A stretch of DNA of 64,000 nt from Halorussus gelatinilyticus (GTDB lineage: Archaea > Halobacteriota > Halobacteria > Halobacteriales > Haladaptataceae): contig NZ_CP096658.1 in NCBI RefSeq assembly GCF_023238445.1, positions 3,100,001 to 3,164,000 on the forward strand. The letters run 5' to 3'. The position numbers and the translations under genes were made by a program. Below the pieces are notes generated by a model that had not been told where the DNA came from, ran no database searches, and saw nothing but the letters and a program-made list of their open reading frames with translations. Position 1 is the first letter of the stretch, and each line of letters starts with the position of its first letter. Positions 26,909 through 34,151 of this stretch are shown piece by piece.

Positions 26909-28551
26909 TGTCCGGGAAGTCCTCCGTTGTCGGTACTGTTGCCGGACCAGGTGATGACCCGAACGAGTTCGTCTTCGTCACCCCTGCGGACAAGTCGATA
27001 AAGACCGGGGAGTTCATCACCTACACTGTCTCCGTCGATGGAGGGAACCGGTCTGTGCTCGCCAGGGTAACGAACCGTGAGTTGATTCGCGGGCTACCCG
27101 AGGGCTTTCTCGCAGATCCCGAGGTTGGTCCAGATACGGTCGCGGCAACCCTCGGCGTCCCGACCGACGACACCGAATTGTACCGGCTGACGGCGACGGT
27201 CATCGGGTACTATGACACTGAGATGACCACGTTCGCTAATCCGCGACAGCTCCCGGCCCCAGGGACACCACTATCGATTGCTCCCGACCAACAGCTCGAA
27301 ACAGTTCTCCCGAACCTCGGCTGCGAGACGGACAGTACTGACGTCACGGAGCTAGAAGGGACTGCGCACCTGGGATGGTTACTGAATCGGTCACCGAAGG
27401 CGACGAATATCCACATTCCAATTGAGGAGTTCGCTTCGACGCACCTGGCAATCCTCGCATCCACTGGGAGCGGGAAATCGTACACAGCCTCTGTGTTGAT
27501 CGAGGAAATGATGGGGGCTGATTCCCGTGCCTCACTACTCGTGTTCGACCCGCACGGGGAATACGATACCCTCGCGGAGATGCAGGGGAACGAGGCATTC
27601 CGAGGCGAGGACGGGTACGAGCCGGAGGTCGTATACTACGACCCTGAACGACTTCGGGTTCGTATCTCGGAACTGGAGATAGGCGACGTCATGGCCGTCT
27701 TAGACAATCCGAGCAACCGGATGCAAGAGCGTTTGTCGACGGCATGGCGTGCGATGCAGCGACAGGAGAGTCGGACGTGGGGTATCGATGAGCTTATCGG
27801 TGAAATGGAAGCGAGATACGGGGAGGATGACGCGAGTGTCGGTGCGTTAGAGTGGCGACTTCGCCAGTCGATTGAGCGGAACGATCTGTTCCACCCCGAA
27901 GACAACGTTCCGCTGAACGAGATCGTGGATCCAGGTCAGTGTACAGTGTTGCAGATGGATACGTTGGATCGGTGGAATCAGCAACTCATCACGACCGTTC
28001 TCTTGCGACGGATGTATCGAGAGCGGCTCGATGCCGTCCGAGACCGAGACTCTCAGATTGAACATCCGCTCTTCGCGCTGTTCGAAGAGGGGCACCGGTT
28101 CGCACCAGCGTCTGGTGATGCGCCGTCACTTGGAATCATGCGAACGATCACGTCCGAGGGCCGCAAGTTCGGCTTCGGGCTGGGAATCATCAGTCAACGT
28201 CCGTCGAAGATCGACCAAGACGTGCTGTCACAGTGCGGGACGCAGATCTCGATGCAAATCAAGAACCCGAATGACCAGGACGCGATCAAGAACTCTGTTG
28301 AGGCTGCCGGTGAAGACGTTCTCCGTGAGTTACCTGGTCTGACGCCTGGGCAAGCGGTCGTCTCTGGCGATGCGATGAATACGCCGGCGCTGATACAAGT
28401 TCGGCAGCGCCGGACGTCCCACGGGGCAGGGAGCCGTCCCGTTATTGAGGAATGGCGTGACGCCTACGATCAGCGGCAGCGTGAACCGACACAGTCCGAA
28501 GCAGCCGACTTTGGTGAAGGCGATTCGACCGGTGTCCAGAGTCTGGATTGA
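26908..28551 (+). CDS. herA: HerA-like hexameric DNA translocase
   Basis: The N-terminal ~100 residues are the HAS-barrel, followed by a RecA/FtsK-like ATPase: Walker A ASTGSGKSYTA (residues ~184-194), LLVFDPHGEY, Walker B LFALFEEGHRF, ISQRPSKID (sensor) and a C-terminal brace. HerA forms hexamers that drive DNA into NurA for end resection. The ATG at 26908 is used because it overlaps the previous stop (TAATG); the ORF extends upstream to 26875 without support. Last gene of the rightward operon. HerA proteins are also recurrent in bacterial anti-phage systems, which fits the context. Confidence 0.9.
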   Translation: MSGKSSVVGTVAGPGDDPNEFVFVTPADKSIKTGEFITYTVSVDGGNRSVLARVTNRELIRGLPEGFLADPEVGPDTVAATLGVPTDDTELYRLTATVIGYYDTEMTTFANPRQLPAPGTPLSIAPDQQLETVLPNLGCETDSTDVTELEGTAHLGWLLNRSPKATNIHIPIEEFASTHLAILASTGSGKSYTASVLIEEMMGADSRASLLVFDPHGEYDTLAEMQGNEAFRGEDGYEPEVVYYDPERLRVRISELEIGDVMAVLDNPSNRMQERLSTAWRAMQRQESRTWGIDELIGEMEARYGEDDASVGALEWRLRQSIERNDLFHPEDNVPLNEIVDPGQCTVLQMDTLDRWNQQLITTVLLRRMYRERLDAVRDRDSQIEHPLFALFEEGHRFAPASGDAPSLGIMRTITSEGRKFGFGLGIISQRPSKIDQDVLSQCGTQISMQIKNPNDQDAIKNSVEAAGEDVLRELPGLTPGQAVVSGDAMNTPALIQVRQRRTSHGAGSRPVIEEWRDAYDQRQREPTQSEAADFGEGDSTGVQSLD

Positions 28552-29129
28552 TGCCAACCGAATCACGCTGAATACCTATCACGTATTCTATGGATAGCGA
28601 GAACGGAGGTGTCCAGAATTATTCGCCGGCTTCAGCGGACCGTTAGTAGTGTTCCTCGGTAGCCTCACGGGGGGTGTCCAGAAATACTATCAAGAATATT
28701 CCAATTCGGGGTTTAAATCAAGACAACTGGGGTACCCGTTAGCAAACCAAGAGAAACACTAGTATCGGAGATAGCAAATTGGTGCTTCGTTCGTCTGAAT
28801 AACCAGTGACTCGCTCTCTACGAGGCTCTTTGGTAGACTGTCAGTAAGAGTTCTTGTTTAATTAGTATAGTGGTGGCGAGCACTGTCAGTGGTGTCAACA
28901 CAATCAACTGGCCTGCGCGCCGGATTCGTTCACCGTCGGCCCAGGATTTGAGGAGTGACCAGTCGAACCCGCGCAATTGGACGGACAATATTCCCGTCTC
29001 TCCAGCCCTGTTTCGCCTGAATCTTTCGCCGGGCTTGGTTCGGTACTCTGTTCGCAGTCCGAGCAACTCTCGGTTGGGCCTGGTTGACCGAATGTTTAAG
29101 TCATTATCGCAGTAATCATTACCCAGAGT
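28552..29129. other. Intergenic region with two origin-box-like repeats and a promoter
   Basis: About 580 bp without a convincing gene; overlapping ORFs on both strands here do not look coding. The left half holds two TGTCCAGAA boxes (listed separately). The right end has TTTAAG near 29094, about 35 nt before the ATG at 29130, a good leaderless promoter. Confidence 0.5.
28603..28683 (+). repeat. Two TGTCCAGAA boxes, one with G-string
   Basis: TGTCCAGAA at 28610-28618 (preceded by GGAGG) and at 28675-28683 (preceded by GGGGGG). The same nonamer with an adjacent G-run recurs in the 33-34 kb region. They could be binding sites of one protein controlling both places. Confidence 0.6.
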
Positions 29130-30521
29130 ATGACCTTCTACGACCGGGAGGCGGAACTCGACACCCTCACCGCCGCGGTGGAGACCCCTGGTGCGGACTT
29201 TATCGTTGTTTACGGGCGACGTCGAGTCGGGAAGACGGAACTCCTCAAAGAATTCTGTGCCAACCGTCCCCACATATACTTCCTCGCCGCGCAGGAGGCC
29301 GAACATAGACAGCGAGAGAAGTTCCTCGACCAGATCGCAGACCACTTCGACGAGCGCGTCCCGCGAATCGACGGGTGGGACGAGGCGTTCGAATACCTCG
29401 GGGAGCAACTCCAGCGTGAGGATCTCGTCGTCGTCATCGACGAGTTCCCATATCTCGTCGCAGAGAACGACTCGCTCCCGTCGTACGTACAAGCGTTCGT
29501 CGACCAGGAACTCGATGGGACGGATTCGATGCTCGTACTCTGTGGGTCGAGCGTGAGTACGATGGAATCAGAGATATTGGGTCACGAGAGCCCACTATAC
29601 GGGCGACGAACGGCGCAACTCGACGTGACGCCGTTTTCGTTTCAACAGGCCCGAGCGGTCATCTCGTACGACATCCAGGATGCGATTCGCTCGTATGCCG
29701 TCACGGGTGGCACCCCGATGTACCTCACGCTGTTCGACTACACACAGTCGCTCGCGGCGAATATTCAGTCGCACGTACTGTCACCGTCTGCAGTGCTGTA
29801 TAACGAACCCGAGTTCCTCCTGCGCACCGAACTTCGAAGCCCAGCTCGGTACATGAGCATCCTCGAAGCGGTCGCACTGGGCCATACGACCCCGAACGAG
29901 ATCTCCGGCGCAACTGGGATCGATTCGGGACCGCTCTCGAAGTACTTACAGACACTTCGTCGACTTCGGCTCGTCAAACGAGATGTCCCAGTCACGGCCT
30001 CGGGGAAGAAATCCAAGCGGTCACGGTACCGGGTGGCTGATGAGTTCCTTCGGTTCTGGTTTCGATACGTCGAGCCGAATCGATCCAGTATCGAGGAAGC
30101 ACCGGAGATCGTGTACGACGGGACGATTGAGCCGGATCTCCCAATCCACGTCGCAACCACGTTCGAAGACGTGTGCCAAGAAGCCGTCTGGGAAGGGATT
30201 CGACGCGGCACGTTCGACCCGTACTCGGAGGTCGGTCGCTGGTGGTACGGCGAAGAAGAGATCGACATCGTCGGACTGGCACCGAACGACGACCGAGTCC
30301 TCCTCGCCGAATGTAAATGGACGACGGAGCCGGTTGGGGAAGACCTCGTCCAGAGTCTGCGAGCAAAGGCAGAGAACGTCCGATGGGGGCCGCCGGATCG
30401 AAACGAGCGGTTCGCCCTCTTCTCGAAAAGCGGGTTCGTCGACGGACTCGAAGCACAACTCGACGACTCGTGGTCCCTTTTCAGCGTAGCGGACCTCGAC
30501 GACCTACTCATGCCGTCCTGA
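29130..30521 (+). CDS. AAA ATPase with DUF234-type C-terminal nuclease-like domain
   Basis: Walker A VYGRRRVGKTELL near residue 30 and Walker B VVVIDEFPYL, with a sensor CGSS, are the archaeal ATPase (AAA_14-like) pattern. A winged helix (ISGATGIDSGPLSKYLQTLRRL) follows. The last ~150 residues match DUF234, with a PD-(D/E)xK-like core: E...GRWWYGEEEIDIVG and LLAECKW. Such proteins are common in archaea and mobile elements, often as suspected defence or toxin-type ATPases; their role is not established. Start ATG 29130 with a TATA-like element about 35 nt upstream. Monocistronic or first before the Mrr-like gene. Confidence 0.8.
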   Translation: MTFYDREAELDTLTAAVETPGADFIVVYGRRRVGKTELLKEFCANRPHIYFLAAQEAEHRQREKFLDQIADHFDERVPRIDGWDEAFEYLGEQLQREDLVVVIDEFPYLVAENDSLPSYVQAFVDQELDGTDSMLVLCGSSVSTMESEILGHESPLYGRRTAQLDVTPFSFQQARAVISYDIQDAIRSYAVTGGTPMYLTLFDYTQSLAANIQSHVLSPSAVLYNEPEFLLRTELRSPARYMSILEAVALGHTTPNEISGATGIDSGPLSKYLQTLRRLRLVKRDVPVTASGKKSKRSRYRVADEFLRFWFRYVEPNRSSIEEAPEIVYDGTIEPDLPIHVATTFEDVCQEAVWEGIRRGTFDPYSEVGRWWYGEEEIDIVGLAPNDDRVLLAECKWTTEPVGEDLVQSLRAKAENVRWGPPDRNERFALFSKSGFVDGLEAQLDDSWSLFSVADLDDLLMPS

Positions 30522-30588
30522 GTGCTTCGATACTGATCCAAGGGAACGTATATACGAGACAAACAACCAAGAAATAGAACACATCAAA

Positions 30589-31953
30589 ATGCCAGTTCTG
30601 GATGATCTCTCCGGTTTCGAGTTTGAGGACGTGATGGAGGACGTCTTCCGGAACCTCGGTTACGAGAACGTTCGGCAAGCAGAACGGACGGCTGACGAGG
30701 GGCGCGACATCCTCATGGAAGAGGTCGTTGACGGAACCCGTCGAGGGATCGTCGTTGAGTGTAAGCACACGGGGTCTGTCGGACGGCCGGTCGTGCAGAA
30801 ACTTCACTCGGCGATTGCGACTTTCGAGTTCGATGGGCCGAAACGCGGAATGGTGGTGACGACTGGCCGATTCACAGATCCGGCTGTGGAGTACGCCGAG
30901 CGGCTTCAGCGGAACGATGATCCGTATCCAATCGAGCTTCTCGACGGTGTTGACCTCCGTGAGATTGCTGACGAGATCGGGCTTGACCTCTACAACGGTC
31001 GGATCGAAATCCTGTGCGACGAAACACTTCGGCCGTACGACCCAGCGACGTCAGTGACTGCGCCCGTCAAAGAGGCGTTCCAAGACATCGAAAACATCGA
31101 TTCATCGGACCTTCCGCAGCCGAATTCACAAGTTGCATTCCGCCCAGTTGTCGCTGTGACGGCGGACACGAACGCAGTCTTCGAGACGTCGGTTGGCGTG
31201 ATTCACCGGATCAACGACCGGTCCCAGTTCGTCGTCCACGCTGAACGCGGTCACCCCCGAACTGCATCGAGTGAAGTCTCGAACCTCGTGTCGGAGAACC
31301 TGCATGCGGCAGTTGACCTCGATGTGGATCAATTCGAGAACGTGTTTGATGCGGTTGAGGAGCGACGATTCGGGCAAACCCAGACCGAGTACAAGGAATG
31401 GGCAGTCGAACGACTCCAAGACTATCACACGACGACCGTCTCCTATACAGGAGACAATAACGTCACGTACACGAAGACGTGCGAACCGAACCGTTCCGAC
31501 ATCTCGGTGCAGTCAATCGAACCGGTGTATCTTCCACTCGTTCGTCACACGACTGACCTGCAGGAGTACTCGTATCCGTACGAGTATTTCGCCGCGGGGC
31601 CGTCACGCGTGACGAGCGAAGACGGCATCCATCAATGCGTCCACTGCGGCACGAACGGTGCCAACAACGCCTATACGTACTGTGCGAACTGCGGAAGCAT
31701 CAACTGTGATTCACACATCAAGACCGAGCGACTGGAGGGAACACCGGTCTGTACCGGGTGCGCTGTAACCGAGCGCTTTGTGTTCAAGACCAAGTACTTC
31801 TACGACGAGGAAAACCGGGATGCGTTCCGAGAACAGTACGAAGCAATGCCGTTCCACGAGAAGGCCATGGAGAACACGCCGCTCACTGTCGGTGCGGTCG
31901 TCGTGACGCTGCTCCTCGTCGTCAGCCTCCTAGTTAGCGTCGGAGTGCTGTAG
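30589..31953 (+). CDS. Mrr-like restriction endonuclease with zinc ribbon and C-terminal TM
   Basis: Residues 1-130 are an Mrr_cat PD-(D/E)xK domain: FEDVMEDVFRNLGY, DEGRDILM (Asp) and VVECKHT (Glu-x-Lys). The middle (~130-340) is unrecognised. Residues ~345-395 are a double zinc ribbon (CVHCG, CANCG, C, CTGC). The last ~25 residues (from TPLTVGAVVV) are a membrane helix. The predicted product is a nuclease tethered to the membrane, facing the cytoplasm, which would suit attack on incoming DNA. Mrr enzymes usually cut modified DNA; a methyltransferase is encoded 2 kb downstream. Confidence 0.75.
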   Translation: MPVLDDLSGFEFEDVMEDVFRNLGYENVRQAERTADEGRDILMEEVVDGTRRGIVVECKHTGSVGRPVVQKLHSAIATFEFDGPKRGMVVTTGRFTDPAVEYAERLQRNDDPYPIELLDGVDLREIADEIGLDLYNGRIEILCDETLRPYDPATSVTAPVKEAFQDIENIDSSDLPQPNSQVAFRPVVAVTADTNAVFETSVGVIHRINDRSQFVVHAERGHPRTASSEVSNLVSENLHAAVDLDVDQFENVFDAVEERRFGQTQTEYKEWAVERLQDYHTTTVSYTGDNNVTYTKTCEPNRSDISVQSIEPVYLPLVRHTTDLQEYSYPYEYFAAGPSRVTSEDGIHQCVHCGTNGANNAYTYCANCGSINCDSHIKTERLEGTPVCTGCAVTERFVFKTKYFYDEENRDAFREQYEAMPFHEKAMENTPLTVGAVVVTLLLVVSLLVSVGVL

Positions 31954-32022
31954 CAAGGTGTAGTACCCGAAGGGGTAGGATCACTTTCCAACTGTTTAAG
32001 TGGATTCTTGACTATCGCTTGT

Positions 32023-32127
32023 ATGAAGCATAGAACCACTGGAAGTTCCTTCGCTGTAGAGGGATTCGGGATTGAACGGCGAGCGAGCGAGAACGGTGAG
32101 GTGAGTACGGTGGGGAGGCATCGATGA
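32023..32127 (+). CDS. 34-aa small ORF coupled to the TraB-like gene
   Basis: An ATG at 32023 lies 29 nt after a TATA-like TTTAAG (31994), ideal spacing for a leaderless transcript. The ORF (MKHRTTGSSFAVEGFG...) ends with TGA overlapping the next ATG (ATGA). No known motif. It may act as a leader peptide that couples translation of the downstream gene. Confidence 0.35.
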   Translation: MKHRTTGSSFAVEGFGIERRASENGEVSTVGRHR

Positions 32128-32819
32128 ACAAGCGAAGCCGTTCTATCGAACCCACCGGAATCACAACGTGCGATACAGCCGGTCGCGTCGGCGGGGTGCA
32201 CGTTCTCGGTGTGCTCCACGGACAACCGCTTGCGACTGCCCGAGTGACTGGCGCGATCACGCGATACGACCCGGACGTTGTCGCTATTGAAACGTCTGCG
32301 GAGGGGATCAGTCAGTACCACCCAGACGTTCGAGACGCGCGGTGGCCGCCGCGAGACGAACTCGAAGCCGCCGCGTTCGCAACGGATCACCTCTACGATC
32401 TGTTAATCGCCGGCATCGATACGCAGGACTACGAGACGGCAGTGGACTTCGAACAGCTGGATCGGGAGATCTTCACTGCACTCGGGCAGATCGACTCAGA
32501 AGACCAGTTGAGGCGGACGACGTACTACGAGTTAGACCTCCAGACGATCCGGCAGTGGCGCGACCTGACGAAGCAGCGAGCCCCTGACGCCTTCCAAACT
32601 GTTATCTCAGATCGTGACGCAGTGATGGCGGGTCACCTCACCGCACTCACTAACCACGACGACATCGACACAGTCGTCGCGGCTGTCGGCGTCCAGCATC
32701 TCACTGGCGTACTGGATCTGCTACGTGCGCCGTCGAAGATCCCCGACGACATCGTCGAGGTCCCACCGCTTGCGCATTACCGGTTATTCCCGCGAGAATC
32801 ACCGTACTCGAACGCATAA
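32124..32819 (+). CDS. TraB/GumN (TIKI-like) family protein
   Basis: The pattern of the TraB superfamily is visible: HVLGVLHGQPL (Gly-x-x-His) at residues ~25-35, VVAIETS (conserved Glu), an R..VM..HL motif (ISDRDAVMAGHL) and a terminal VVAAVGVQHLTGVLDLL (Gly-x-x-His). TraB proteins are putative metalloproteases related to TIKI; a plasmid-borne TraB acts on pheromone in Enterococcus. It lacks the C-terminal membrane helices of longer archaeal TraB proteins. The substrate here is unknown. It begins within ATGA of a small ORF. Confidence 0.65.
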   Translation: MNKRSRSIEPTGITTCDTAGRVGGVHVLGVLHGQPLATARVTGAITRYDPDVVAIETSAEGISQYHPDVRDARWPPRDELEAAAFATDHLYDLLIAGIDTQDYETAVDFEQLDREIFTALGQIDSEDQLRRTTYYELDLQTIRQWRDLTKQRAPDAFQTVISDRDAVMAGHLTALTNHDDIDTVVAAVGVQHLTGVLDLLRAPSKIPDDIVEVPPLAHYRLFPRESPYSNA

Positions 32820-33059
32820 GTCGGGAACGAACTACTCACCCTCGTTCGCTTCACTTTCTGTACTTCCCACGCATGTAATGGTGGAGTGTGAATACAGGTA
32901 TAGCGTACTGTGACACAACCAACCCCTTTGCACGCTGGAGTCCATCACTGTTGACCCCGGACCCATGGAGAACCGGGCCGGGTGCTGCGGTCAGTAGCTA
33001 TTAGTTTTATCCGATTGCCCCAGGCCCCAATCGTCACTCTCCATCGAGGTTGAACCCCC

Positions 33060-33086
33060 TGTCCAGAATGTCCAGGATGTCGAGAA
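33060..33086 (+). repeat. Three tandem 9-bp boxes
   Basis: TGTCCAGAA, TGTCCAGGA and TGTCGAGAA follow each other without a gap. The 9-bp phase is close to one helical turn, so a protein could bind the three on nearly one face. Confidence 0.7.
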
Positions 33087-33104
33087 GACGTTTTCCCTAT
33101 AAAT

Positions 33105-33130
33105 CCGGGGGGAGGGGGGTTGTCCAGAAC
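33105..33130 (+). repeat. Left arm of a long inverted repeat with G-string
   Basis: Two runs of six G separated by one A, followed by TTGTCCAGAAC. It matches the reverse complement of 33724-33749 at 24 of 26 positions. The spacing between arms is 593 bp, holding the AT-rich core. Confidence 0.8.
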
Positions 33131-33723
33131 CTCCTGCCCCATATGGGGTGTTTTTCTGAGTAGCGGGCTACTGTTTCCATCGACAGATGACCATGGTGAG
33201 TACCTCCGACTTTAATGTCAAGGCGGCTCAGTCGAATAGCCGGGATACACATATAATATGGTCGGGGAAGACAAGGGATCCGTGAAGGAAGAGAAACGCC
33301 TAAAGAGGCGGATCACATGTTTTTCTAGCGTATACCGCACGTTCGCCATCTATTCCAATTAGGGGAATATACTACCTACAACAAAAGAATTATAATATTA
33401 TATCAAGTGTAGATGAACGGCTACTTCCAGGGGAAACCTGGGGTCGGTTAGGTGATCTTGTCGCCAATCTTTTGCTGATGTCCACTCTGTATTGTATTCA
33501 TATTCTTCTAGCCGATAAAGCTGATTACGGCCTCGGGAATATCCGCTGAGGTTGGCCGTAAAGGTCAGGATTCCTCAAAATTCTGGGTACACCTCCTCGT
33601 ACACCGCCCTCATCTGAGAGTAACAGGTGATAGTACTCAGTTAGTCCCTGGAAGACCCCCAGTTCGACTGAAGTGATATGGGTCTACTTTAGCGAAGTAA
33701 TGTGGCCTAACAAGTGGTGGGAA

Positions 33724-33749
33724 GTTCTGGACAACCCCCCTCCCCGGGG
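33724..33749 (-). repeat. Right arm of the long inverted repeat
   Basis: GTTCTGGACAA followed by six C, T, four C and four G. It pairs with 33105-33130 as an inverted repeat. A further tandem pair of the same nonamer on the same strand lies at 33777-33794, next to a C-run, and two in the opposite orientation lie at 33885-33893 and 33929-33937. Confidence 0.8.
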
Positions 33750-34113
33750 TCTTAAGTGAGGGACTAGTTATTGACGTTCTGGACGTTCTGGACACACCCC
33801 CTCTATGGATTCTTTGCGAACAAACACCAAACACAGAACAAGAATACTGTTTGGGTGATGCTGTATCCTGAGTGGAACAGGAGATGTCCAGAATCATCTA
33901 AACGTAATCCAAACGTCCACACGGGGGATGTCCAGAAAACAAATAATTTAGTTTATATATTATGGCAATTCTCCATTCTGTCGGGTGATTCTGGATAATC
34001 CATTGCGATCCAACGTCGGACAGACCCTACGTCGAGAGTGTGGCGTTGCTCTGTGTTTATTACACTCTATCTACCGGCGATAATAGGAGTCTTCGGGGTT
34101 TCGAGGGCAGAGC

Positions 34114-34119
34114 TTTAAA
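34114..34119 (+). promoter_or_regulatory. TATA-like TTTAAA for the methyltransferase
   Basis: TTTAAA lies 38 nt before the ATG at 34152. This supports that ATG rather than the GTG at 34125. Confidence 0.45.
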
Positions 34120-34151
34120 CCGGGGTGGTTCATCAAGCCGAAGCACCTCCG

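Larger units (their letters stand above)
32820..34113. other. Non-coding, AT-rich, repeat-bearing region; candidate replication origin
   Basis: About 1.3 kb with no convincing gene. It contains at least eight TGTCCAGAA-type nonamers in both orientations (33060-33086, 33121-33129, 33725-33733, 33777-33794, 33885-33893, 33929-33937), several next to runs of five or six G/C. A 26-bp inverted repeat (33105-33130 and 33724-33749) flanks an AT-rich core (about 33230-33440). Palindromes CCCCATATGGGG (33137-33148) and AGTAGCGGGCTACT (near 33160) sit inside. Haloarchaeal Orc1/Cdc6 origins have inverted origin-recognition boxes ending in a G-string around an AT-rich unwinding element, and this layout matches. 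No canonical orc1/cdc6 gene adjoins it in the window. The alternative is a cluster of repressor sites. Confidence 0.55.

Noticed and set aside
28818-29492. 224-aa minus-strand ORF with a possible membrane helix
   Set aside because: Half of it is antisense to the DUF234 ATPase, and the rest has no recognisable family; kept as non-coding.
33060-33937. CRISPR-like repeats in the 33-kb region
   Set aside because: Nine-bp boxes in both orientations at irregular spacing do not form repeat-spacer units.
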